Source: Actinomycetota bacterium (GTDB lineage Bacteria > Actinomycetota > Acidimicrobiia > Acidimicrobiales > BP-101). Taken from it: a stretch of 6,321 nt of DNA. Location: contig JAUTXA010000133.1 of the NCBI GenBank assembly GCA_030838265.1, forward strand, positions 1 to 6,321. Direction: 5' to 3'. Position 1 is the first letter of the stretch. Each line of letters opens with the position of its first letter. The notes under the pieces are model-generated. The model saw only the letters and a program-made list of their open reading frames with translations. It searched no databases and was not told the origin of the DNA. A program made the translations under genes and the position numbers. Below, one piece after another: positions 1 through 5,809 of the stretch.

Positions 1-1
1 C

Positions 2-616
2 TCCGACGACGACATCAAGGGCCGCATCAACCAGATCAAGACCGAGATCGAGAACACCGACTCCGACTACGACCGCGAGAAGCTCCAGGAGCGCCTGGCC
101 AAGCTGTCCGGCGGTGTCGCCGTCATCAAGGTCGGTGCGGCCACTGAGGTCGAGCTCAAGGAGAAGAAGCACCGCATCGAGGACGCCGTCTCGACGACGA
201 AGGCTGCCGTCGAGGAGGGTGTCGTCCCCGGTGGCGGTGTGGCCCTGCTCCGCTCGCAGGCTCGCATCCTCGATCGGGCCGAGAAGCTCGAGGGCGACGA
301 GGCCACCGGTGCCCGCATCGTGGCCCGGGCCGTCGAGGAGCCGCTGAAGCAGATCGCCATCAACGCCGGCCTCGAGGGTGGGGTCATCGTCCAGAAGGTG
401 CGCGACCTCGAGGGGGCCTTCGGCCTCAACGCCGCCACCAACGAGTACGAGGACCTGTTCAAGGCCGGTGTCATCGACGCCGCCAAGGTCACCCGCTCGG
501 CCCTCCAGAACGCAGCGTCGATCGCGGCCCTCTTCCTCACCACCGAGGCCGTCATCGTCGACAAGCCCGAGGAGAAGGCCCCCGCCATGCCCGGCGGCGG
601 CATGGAGGACTTCTAA
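2..616 (+). CDS. groEL: 60 kDa chaperonin GroEL, C-terminal part (5' end outside window)
   Basis: This is the C-terminal ~204 residues of a group I chaperonin, which forms a double-ring ATP-driven folding chamber in the cytoplasm together with GroES. The reading frame is open from base 2 to the TAA at 614-616. It covers the end of the apical and intermediate domains and the C-terminal equatorial domain. The family block GGVAVIKVGAATEVELKEKK is present, followed by RIEDAV, whose Asp (codon 182-184) aligns with the catalytic Asp398 of E. coli GroEL. VVPGGGVALL and the nucleotide-contact Asp in GVIDAAKVTRSAL (codon 476-478) are also intact. The tail ends PGGGMEDF: it lacks a long GGM repeat and is not His-rich, so it resembles the housekeeping GroEL rather than the His-tailed actinobacterial paralogue. 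The missing N-terminal portion should be ~335 residues by family length. The gene converges on livF, with a hairpin between them. The identification is secure; the paralogue assignment is inference. Confidence 0.97.
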   Translation, partial: SDDDIKGRINQIKTEIENTDSDYDREKLQERLAKLSGGVAVIKVGAATEVELKEKKHRIEDAVSTTKAAVEEGVVPGGGVALLRSQARILDRAEKLEGDEATGARIVARAVEEPLKQIAINAGLEGGVIVQKVRDLEGAFGLNAATNEYEDLFKAGVIDAAKVTRSALQNAASIAALFLTTEAVIVDKPEEKAPAMPGGGMEDF

Positions 617-647
617 GTCCCGAGCATTTTCAGCAGGTCAGTTGTGA

Positions 648-675
648 GGAGGGGCGCCCGAGAGGGCGCCCCTTC
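648..675. terminator. GC-rich hairpin between convergent groEL and livF
   Basis: A perfect 9-bp inverted repeat, GGGGCGCCC (651-659) and GGGCGCCCC (664-672), closes a GAGA loop of the GNRA type on the plus strand. It extends to about 12 bp with one G-U pair. It begins 31 bases after the groEL stop and lies 19 bases beyond the livF stop on the other strand, so it could end both transcripts. Neither side has a clear U-run (the plus side continues TTCGCTGT). It is therefore either a U-poor intrinsic terminator, as is common in high-GC actinobacteria, or an RNA 3'-end stabiliser. Confidence 0.75.
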
Positions 676-694
676 GCTGTCGCCAGATCGGTGA

Positions 695-1417
695 TCAAGC
701 CGTGACGTCGCCACCGAGGTAGGCGGCCTTCACCGACTCGTCGTTGAGGAGCTCCTTGGCATCCGCGCTCTTGACGATGGTGCCCGTCTCGAGGACGTAG
801 GCCCGGTGGGCCCGCTGCAGGGCTTGCGCCGCGTTCTGCTCGACTAGCAGGACGGCGGTTCCCTGCTGGTTGATCTCGGTGATGATCCCGAAGATCTGGG
901 CCACGAGCTGCGGGGCCAGGCCCATCGACGGCTCGTCGAGGAGGAGCACCTTGGGGCGGGCCGTGAGCGCTCGGCCGATGGCGAGCATCTGCTGCTCGCC
1001 ACCGGAGAGGGTGCCGCCCGACTGGCCGCTCCGCTCCCGAAGCCGAGGGAACAGGTCCATCGCTCGGTCGAGGTCCTCCTGGATGGCAACCCGTCCGTCC
1101 TTGCGGGCGTAGGCGCCCATCTCGAGGTTCTCGAGCACGGTCATCCCGGGGAAGATGGCGCGGCCCTCGGGGGACTGGCTGATACCCAGCTGCACGACCT
1201 GGTGGGCCGGCGTGCCGGTGAGCTCGTCGTCGTTGAACCGGATGTGGCCCGACGTCAGCGGGAGCAGGCCCGAGATGGTCTTCAGGGTGGTGGTCTTGCC
1301 CGCGCCGTTCCCCCCGATGAGGGTGACGATCTCGCCGTCGTCGACGGTCAGGCTGATGCCCTTGAGCGCCTCAACCTTGCCGTAGTGGACGACGACATCC
1401 TCGAGCTCAAGCAGCAT
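695..1417 (-). CDS. livF: Branched-chain amino acid ABC transporter ATP-binding protein LivF
   Basis: This is one of the two nucleotide-binding subunits of a LIV-type (HAAT family) importer; it acts on the cytoplasmic face of the membrane. The 240 residues match the usual LivF length. Visible motifs are Walker A GGNGAGKTT (35-43), Q-loop Gln81, ABC signature LSGGEQ (137-142), Walker B VLLLDEP (157-163) and the LivF-typical extension DEPSMGLAP. The switch position after strand LLVEQN carries Gln194 instead of His, which is usual for LivF, so the His comes from the LivG partner. I chose the ATG at 1417 because the protein then begins directly at the family N-terminus (MLLELEDVVVHYG), with GGAG 9 bases upstream. 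The frame stays open to 1501, but that extra 28-residue stretch only shadows livG. The start overlaps the end of the livM-livG fusion by 11 bases, which implies coupled translation. It is the last gene of the operon. Confidence 0.96.
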   Translation of the reverse strand: MLLELEDVVVHYGKVEALKGISLTVDDGEIVTLIGGNGAGKTTTLKTISGLLPLTSGHIRFNDDELTGTPAHQVVQLGISQSPEGRAIFPGMTVLENLEMGAYARKDGRVAIQEDLDRAMDLFPRLRERSGQSGGTLSGGEQQMLAIGRALTARPKVLLLDEPSMGLAPQLVAQIFGIITEINQQGTAVLLVEQNAAQALQRAHRAYVLETGTIVKSADAKELLNDESVKAAYLGGDVTA

Positions 1418-3416
1418 CGGTCGGCGCTCCGAGGTACGCCTCGATGACCCGCTGGTCCTGCTGAATGTCGGCGGGCAGGCCGTCGGCGATCTTGCGTCCA
1501 AAGTCGAGAACGGCGACGTGCTCGCACACGTTCATCACCAGTCCCATGTCGTGCTCGATGAGCACGATGGTGAGCCCCGAGTCGCTGATGCGCCGGATGA
1601 GGCCGATCAGGGCCCGTTTCTCGGAGGGGTTCATCCCGGCGGCGGGCTCGTCGAGGAGCAGGACGCTCGGGTCGGTGGCGAGGGCGCGGGCGATCTCGAG
1701 CCGGCGCTGGTCGCCGTAGGGGAGGTTGCGGGCCAGCTCGTGCTTGCGGCGGCCCACGCCCACGAAGTCGAGCAAAGCAGCAGCCGTCTCCCGGCCCTCG
1801 CGCTCCTCCCGCCAGTGCTTCGGGAGGCTCGCCAACGCGCCCGGGACACTGGTCGTATGCCGGGTGTCGGTGCCCACGATCACGTTCTCGAGCGAGGTCA
1901 TGTTGGGGAAGAGCCGGATGTTCTGGAAGGTTCGAGCCACGCCGGCCTCGGCGATGCGGTGAGGCTTGAGCCCGACCACCGAGCGACCTTCGAGCCGGAT
2001 CTCGCCCCCGGTCGGGTGGAAGACGCCCGTGATGCAGTTGAACAAGGTGGTCTTACCCGCACCGTTCGGCCCGATGACGCCGAAGATCTCGCCTCGACGC
2101 GCCGCGAAGCTCACGTCGTCGAGGGCCTGCACCCCGCCGAAGTGCATTCGAACGCGATCGAGCTCGAGCACTGGGCCGTCGTCGCCCGTCGCCGGGAACC
2201 GGGCCCGCCGGCTCTCGGCCCGCACGGGCAGGGCGGCCGGCGCGGCCTGCGGCTCGGGGTCGGCCGCCGCGGTCCGCGGCTCTTGCTCGGCCTCCGCTTC
2301 GACGGGAGCGGTGGCGACCGCCCCCGCCACCGCGCCACCCAGGCCGCGACCCTGCGGCGCGTCGGCGAGCTCCGCGGCTCGCTGCCGGCTGGGCAGCAAG
2401 CCCTGCGGCCGGAAGATCATCATCACGACGAGGACGAAGCCGAACAGGAGGATGCGGTACTCGGTGATGTTGGTCGCATGGCCGCCGATGACAGTGTTGA
2501 ACCACCGCGTAAGGGTGGATCCGGCTGCGGCGTTGCGAAGGTACTCAGGCAGGAAGGCGATGGCGAAAGCGCCGGCCAGCACCCCTGGGATCGAGCCCAT
2601 GCCACCCAGCACCACCGCGCAAAGGATGAAGATCGACAGGAACAGGCCAAAGTCCTCAGGCGAGATGTAGCCGACCTTGGTGGCGTAGATCCAGCCCGCC
2701 AAGCCGGCGGTGGAAGCTCCGATGGCGAAGGCCCACAGCTTCATGGCAAAGGTGTGAACCCCCATGGCCTCGGCTGCGTCCTCATCCTCTCGCACGGCGG
2801 CCCAGGCCCGGCCTACCCGTGAGCTGCGAAGCCGGAGCACCAACCCGATGGCGACGACGATCGCGGCCAACGTCAGGTAGTAGTACGGCAGCGGTCGCTG
2901 ACCGAACTGGGCAGCGCCGACGGACGTCGGGTGGGGGATGTTGACGATGCCGCGCGACTCGCCAAGAGAAGCGGTGTTCTGGGCGATGATGCGCACGATC
3001 TCACCGAAGCCAAGAGTCACGATGGCCAGGTAGTCGCCGCGAAGGCGAAGCGTTGGCCCGCCCAGGATCACCCCGGCCAGCATGGCCAGCAGGATCGCCA
3101 TGGGGATGCAGGCCCACGGGTTCCAGTGGAAGGTCGTGGTGAGCTTGGCCGAGCTGTAGGCGCCGACGGCGAAGAAGGCGACGTAGCCCAGATCGAGAAG
3201 GCCGGCCTGGCCCACCACGACGTTCAGGCCGAGAGCCAAGAGGATGTACAGACCGACTGGATAGAAGAGAACGCTCTGCCAATAGGTTGTGACCGTGGTC
3301 GGGTACCAGATGGCGAAGGCCAGCAGGCCGAGCGTCATGACGAGCTTGATGATCAACGGCTGATGCTCCCACCAGGCCGCCACCGGCGCGACGATCGAAG
3401 GCTTGCGCAGCTTCAT
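1407..3416 (-). CDS. livMG: LivM-LivG fusion: branched-chain amino acid permease joined to ATP-binding protein
   Basis: This 669-residue chain carries two normally separate importer subunits. Residues 1-~343 are LivM: several hydrophobic segments, the family block GLNVVVGQAGLLDLGYVAFF (63-82) and the ATPase-coupling loop around 203-221 (GRAWAAVREDEDAAEAMGVH, 203-222). It ends with the characteristic FRPQGLLPSR. Residues ~344-414 are a low-complexity Ala/Pro/Glu/Arg linker. Residues ~415-669 are LivG: Walker A GPNGAGKTT (449-457), Q-loop Gln498 in ARTFQNIRLF, signature region LPYGDQ (565-570; LAYGQQ-like in relatives), Walker B VLLLDEP (585-591), LivG hallmark AAGMNP and switch His622. The frame is continuous. 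The only plausible internal start (GTG at 2171) has no ribosome binding site, so a real fusion is favoured over two genes. The ATG at 3416 overlaps the livH stop as ATGA; an upstream frame extension to 3509 shadows livH and is discarded. Such fusions are known in actinobacteria. Confidence 0.94.
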   Translation of the reverse strand: MKLRKPSIVAPVAAWWEHQPLIIKLVMTLGLLAFAIWYPTTVTTYWQSVLFYPVGLYILLALGLNVVVGQAGLLDLGYVAFFAVGAYSSAKLTTTFHWNPWACIPMAILLAMLAGVILGGPTLRLRGDYLAIVTLGFGEIVRIIAQNTASLGESRGIVNIPHPTSVGAAQFGQRPLPYYYLTLAAIVVAIGLVLRLRSSRVGRAWAAVREDEDAAEAMGVHTFAMKLWAFAIGASTAGLAGWIYATKVGYISPEDFGLFLSIFILCAVVLGGMGSIPGVLAGAFAIAFLPEYLRNAAAGSTLTRWFNTVIGGHATNITEYRILLFGFVLVVMMIFRPQGLLPSRQRAAELADAPQGRGLGGAVAGAVATAPVEAEAEQEPRTAAADPEPQAAPAALPVRAESRRARFPATGDDGPVLELDRVRMHFGGVQALDDVSFAARRGEIFGVIGPNGAGKTTLFNCITGVFHPTGGEIRLEGRSVVGLKPHRIAEAGVARTFQNIRLFPNMTSLENVIVGTDTRHTTSVPGALASLPKHWREEREGRETAAALLDFVGVGRRKHELARNLPYGDQRRLEIARALATDPSVLLLDEPAAGMNPSEKRALIGLIRRISDSGLTIVLIEHDMGLVMNVCEHVAVLDFGRKIADGLPADIQQDQRVIEAYLGAPTDAA
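2175..2387 (-). other. Region encoding the LivM-LivG interdomain linker
   Basis: About 71 codons join the permease and ATPase halves. The encoded peptide is dominated by Ala, Pro, Glu and Arg (for example VEAEAEQEPR and PEPQAAPAALP) and should be disordered and cytoplasmic. Its Gly/Ala-rich first part (GRGLGGAVAGAVATAP) is short and flanked by charge, so I do not read it as a membrane helix. A C-terminal cytoplasmic end of LivM is required for the topology to work. Confidence 0.7.
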
Positions 3417-4408
3417 GCCCGAGACGACCCGAGGCTCTCGCCCATCAGCCCGGTCGGGCGGAAGAGCAGGACGACGACCAAGATCACGAAGGCGAACACC
3501 GCGTGCCACTGGCCGCCGAACAGCACGCCCCCGAAGTTCTCGACCAGGCCGAGCACGAGTCCGCCGAGCAAGGCCCCCCGGATGTTCCCGATGCCGCCCA
3601 GCACTGCGGCGGTGAAGGCGGCGATGCCGGGCACGAAGCCGATGTTGAACTGGGCGCCCTCGTAGAAGAGCCCGTGGAGGGCGCCGGCCGCGCCGGCCAG
3701 AAGGCCGCCGAGAAGGAAGGTGAGCACGACGACGCGCTCGATGTTGACCCCCATGAGCGCGGCGGTCTCAGGGCTCTGTGCCGTCGCCCGGATCCCTCGG
3801 CCGAGCCGGGACTTGGCCACGAAGCGCTCGAGAGCCACCATCAGGATCAAGGCGGAGACGAGGATCAGGAGCTTGTCGGTGCGAATGTCGGCCCCGTGAA
3901 AGTTGACCACCTGATGCTTCTCCATCACCCGGGGAAACGGGAGAAGGTCCCGGCCGTAGCGCAGGGCGAAGATCTCCTGCAGGAAGAGCGAGATGCCGAT
4001 GGCTGTGATCAGCGCCGCCAACCGGGGCGACTTGCGCCTTCGAAGCGGGCGATAGGCAACGCGCTCCATCACGACCGCCGTGAGCCCGGATGCGGCCATG
4101 GCCGCCAGCATCATCACCACGATGGCGAAGACGAGGGCGAAGCCGGTCTTGGCCGGATCACCGGTGTGGATACCTAGGGCGTGGGCCGCGAAGAGGCTGG
4201 CGAACACGCCGACCATGAAGACTTCGGAGTGGGCGAAGTTGATCAGCCGCAGCACGCCGTACACAAGCGTGTATCCGAGGGCGATCAGGGCATAGATGGC
4301 GCCGACGGTGAGTCCGTCGAAGGCCTGGGCCCAAAACTGGTCCGTGAGACAGTGAAAGCAGGCGTGGATGGTGCACCCCTCACGTGAAGGGGGGTGCCGT
4401 GCTGGCAC
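3413..4408 (-). CDS. livH: Branched-chain amino acid ABC transporter permease LivH (start uncertain)
   Basis: This is the first of two membrane subunits that form the substrate channel of the LIV importer. Family signatures are GLTVGAIYALIALGYTLVYG (32-51, counted from the GTG), INFAHSEVFM (56-65), the ATPase-coupling loop GRGIRATAQSPETAALMG (203-220), AAVLGGIGNIRGALLGG (267-283) and the C-terminal FRPTGLMGE. Several hydrophobic stretches fit the ~8-helix fold. The 331-residue length is slightly above the family norm because of the N-terminus. The only ATG/GTG/TTG before the conserved core is the GTG at 4408, and it lies inside the arm of a 14-bp hairpin. An in-frame ATC at 4369 has AGGGG six bases upstream and would give a better-looking 318-residue protein starting near HACFHCLTDQ. 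I keep the outer coordinate as the conventional call, but I consider the ATC start at least as likely. The stop overlaps the livM-livG start as ATGA. Confidence 0.93.
   Translation of the reverse strand: MPARHPPSREGCTIHACFHCLTDQFWAQAFDGLTVGAIYALIALGYTLVYGVLRLINFAHSEVFMVGVFASLFAAHALGIHTGDPAKTGFALVFAIVVMMLAAMAASGLTAVVMERVAYRPLRRRKSPRLAALITAIGISLFLQEIFALRYGRDLLPFPRVMEKHQVVNFHGADIRTDKLLILVSALILMVALERFVAKSRLGRGIRATAQSPETAALMGVNIERVVVLTFLLGGLLAGAAGALHGLFYEGAQFNIGFVPGIAAFTAAVLGGIGNIRGALLGGLVLGLVENFGGVLFGGQWHAVFAFVILVVVLLFRPTGLMGESLGSSRA
4376..4380 (-). promoter_or_regulatory. Candidate ribosome binding site deciding the livH start
   Basis: AGGGG on the minus strand lies six bases before an in-frame ATC (4369-4367) and four bases beyond the foot of the upstream hairpin, so it would stay single-stranded when the hairpin forms. 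No ATG, GTG or TTG in the livH frame follows at a suitable distance. A GTG overlapping the site at 4376 is out of frame. This supports initiation at ATC, which is rare but known for some bacterial genes. Confidence 0.45.
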
Positions 4409-4417
4409 CCCCCTTCA
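4385..4417 (-). terminator. Strong hairpin between livK and livH (partial terminator or mRNA stabiliser)
   Basis: Arms GAAGGGGGGTGCC (4386-4398) and its exact complement GGCACCCCCCTTC (4404-4416) form a perfect 13-bp stem, 14 bp with the T-A pair at 4385/4417, around a 5-base loop. It begins 21 bases after the livK stop. No U-run follows on the minus strand (GTGAGGGG comes next), so full termination is unlikely. In many importer operons a hairpin after the binding-protein gene stabilises that part of the mRNA or limits read-through, giving more binding protein than permease; that role here is inference. Confidence 0.7.
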
Positions 4418-4437
4418 TCCGTTCGATTGATTGACGC

Positions 4438-5640
4438 CTAGCTCGTGAGGCTAGCGACCGTGCCCAGCTCAGTGAGCTTGCCGCTCTTCACCTCGTAGAC
4501 GTACACGTCACCGGCCTTGATGTTGCCGTTGGCCTCGAACTCGATCGTCTTGCCGATGCCGGTGTAGGTGCCGAGGCTGTTGGTGTAGTCGAGAAGCTTC
4601 TGGCGGGTCGTGTTGCCAGCCTTGATGCCCTTGATGAGGATCGTTGCCGCGTCATAGCCCTCAGTCGAGTACGTGCCGGCGTTCTTGTTGAACTTGGCCT
4701 TGTACTTGGTGGCGAAGGCCCCGAGGGCGCCACCGGCCTCCGGGGTCGCCAGCTTGCAGGCACAAGTGATGAGGGCGCCATCGGCCCCATTGGCGCCGGC
4801 AGAGTCGATGAGACCCTGGTCCAACGAGCCGTCACCGCTCATGAACACGCCCGGCGCTCCGCCATCCTTGAGCTGCTTGGCCAGGTTGCCGGCGTCCGAG
4901 TAGTAGCCGCCGTAGAAGACGATGTCGGGCTTCGGGGTGGCGGCCTTCACGTTGTTCACCGCTTGGAGGTAGTTGCGCTCACCCGGCGTCACCTGGTCAG
5001 TTCCGGACGTGTGCACGTTGGCGGCCTCGAGGACCTTCTTCGTGTCGTCGGCCAGGCCCTTGCCGTAGTCGGACTTGTCGTTGATGTAGAAGACGTTCTT
5101 GGCCTTGAGCTTCTTGGTCACGTAGTCGGCGACGCCCGTGCCCTGGATGCTGTCGTCGGGGACGAGGCGATGGAACGACTTGCCGCCAGGGACGGTCGAG
5201 GGGATGTCGGTGGCGGTGGCCGAGGCACTGATCATCGGCATGTGAGCCGTCTCGAAGTCCTTGAGGATGGCCTTCGTCTCACCCGAGAAGGTCGGGCCGA
5301 CGGCACCGAGGAAGCCGTTGTCGTTGATGAAGTTGTCCTTCAGCGTGGTGGCCTGGGCGCCAGAGCCCTGCGTATCGAAGGGCACGACCTGAATCTTGAT
5401 CTTCCCGCCCGCGTTGTTGGCGTCGTCGGCCGCCACCTCGGCGCCCTGCTTGATGTTCAGGCCCAGAGCGGCGTAGGGACCGGTCAAGGGGCCCACGAAG
5501 GCCAGCTTGTAAGTGGTCGTGGCGCCGCCGCCCGCTGCGGCCGAGCTGCTGCTGCTCGACTTGCCACAGCCAGCCAAAACAAGAGCACTCGCCGAGAGCA
5601 GTCCGAGGATCCGCAAGGTGCGGCTCGATATACGAAGCAT
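4438..5640 (-). CDS. livK: Branched-chain amino acid ABC transporter substrate-binding lipoprotein LivK
   Basis: This is the extracellular binding protein of the importer (periplasmic-binding-protein type I fold, Peripla_BP_6 / LivK family), 400 residues. The N-terminus is a lipoprotein signal: charged start MLRISSRTLR, hydrophobic core to ~22, lipobox LAGC with acylated Cys25, then a Ser/Gly/Ala-rich tether (28-40). The mature domain opens with YKLAFVGPLTGPYAALG (44-60). ISASATATD (137-145) matches the ligand-binding loop of this family; DYGKGLADD, VFYGGYYSDAG and YSTEGYDAA follow in the family order. Two close cysteines, Cys293 and Cys295, sit in TCACK. The ATG at 5640 is chosen because it gives the signal peptide and has GAAAGGA five bases upstream. 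The frame is open to 6105, but that extension runs through the divergent gene and is spurious. It is the first gene of the operon. The exact ligand (Leu/Ile/Val or another amino acid, amide or organic acid) cannot be read from the sequence. Confidence 0.96.
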   Translation of the reverse strand: MLRISSRTLRILGLLSASALVLAGCGKSSSSSSAAAGGGATTTYKLAFVGPLTGPYAALGLNIKQGAEVAADDANNAGGKIKIQVVPFDTQGSGAQATTLKDNFINDNGFLGAVGPTFSGETKAILKDFETAHMPMISASATATDIPSTVPGGKSFHRLVPDDSIQGTGVADYVTKKLKAKNVFYINDKSDYGKGLADDTKKVLEAANVHTSGTDQVTPGERNYLQAVNNVKAATPKPDIVFYGGYYSDAGNLAKQLKDGGAPGVFMSGDGSLDQGLIDSAGANGADGALITCACKLATPEAGGALGAFATKYKAKFNKNAGTYSTEGYDAATILIKGIKAGNTTRQKLLDYTNSLGTYTGIGKTIEFEANGNIKAGDVYVYEVKSGKLTELGTVASLTS

Positions 5641-5647
5641 GTGCTTC
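5634..5647. repeat. Palindrome across the livK start codon
   Basis: GAAGCA-TG-TGCTTC on the plus strand is a perfect inverted repeat with 6-base arms and a 2-base centre. The ATG of livK lies in the middle. In mRNA it could form a weak 5-bp hairpin with an ACAU loop that covers the end of the ribosome binding site; as DNA it could be an operator. Its half-site AAGCA recurs in the direct repeats upstream. The function is unproven. Confidence 0.45.
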
Positions 5648-5652
5648 CTTTC
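5646..5652 (-). promoter_or_regulatory. livK ribosome binding site
   Basis: GAAAGGA on the minus strand ends five bases before the ATG at 5640 and matches the AGAAAGGAGG anti-16S complement well. It fixes the livK start and argues against the long upstream extension of that frame. Its last bases fall in the palindrome that spans the start codon. Confidence 0.8.
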
Positions 5653-5674
5653 GTAAGCCAGTACAGGGTCAAGC

Positions 5675-5714
5675 TCGGGCGGAAGCATACGTCTGTGCTG
5701 GTCGGGCGCAAGCA
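5675..5714. repeat. 13-base direct repeat in the livK control region
   Basis: TCGGGCGGAAGCA (5675-5687) and TCGGGCGCAAGCA (5702-5714) match at 12 of 13 positions, start to start 27 bases. The copies overlap the candidate -10 and -35 hexamers respectively, where a repressor or activator could act. A 27-base offset is about 2.6 helical turns, so two bound proteins would not share one face. It could be an operator pair or chance in GC-rich DNA. Confidence 0.45.
5684..5711 (-). promoter_or_regulatory. Candidate livK operon promoter
   Basis: On the minus strand a -35-like TTGCGC (5711-5706) is followed, after 16 bases, by a -10-like TATGCT (5689-5684, four of six consensus bases). Transcription would begin near 5677, leaving a leader of about 37 bases before the livK ATG. 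The -35 match is poor (TTG only), so this is a weak call, but it is the best-placed pair I find in the intergenic region. Confidence 0.35.
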
Positions 5715-5796
5715 CCTCTTGCCGGGGCCCAGCTCTCCGGCCGTGACCCATGACACGAGGGAACCGGGCGACCGATGCAGAATCTCTAGAGCGAAC

Positions 5797-5803
5797 AAGG
5801 GGG
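5797..5803 (+). promoter_or_regulatory. Ribosome binding site of the M48-like gene
   Basis: AAGGGGG lies six bases before the ATG at 5810 and supports that start. No convincing plus-strand -35/-10 pair is visible upstream; between 5716 and 5796 I see nothing else I can name. Confidence 0.65.
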
Positions 5804-5809
5804 ATTGGG

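Noticed and set aside
1..1417. Functional link between groEL and the liv operon
   Set aside because: The genes converge and are separated by a hairpin; adjacency alone gives no support for a shared role.
1418..1501. 28-residue N-terminal extension of livF
   Set aside because: It overlaps livG, has no family similarity, and a good ribosome binding site precedes the ATG at 1417.
1518..2822. 434-codon open frame on the plus strand, antisense to livM-livG
   Set aside because: It has no recognisable domain, an odd His/Gly/Arg/Glu-rich composition and lies wholly opposite a well-conserved gene. Long antisense frames are expected in GC-rich coding DNA.
3417..3509. 31-residue N-terminal extension of the LivM-LivG fusion
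   Set aside because: It is Arg-rich shadow of livH; the ATGA overlap at 3413-3416 is the normal coupled start.
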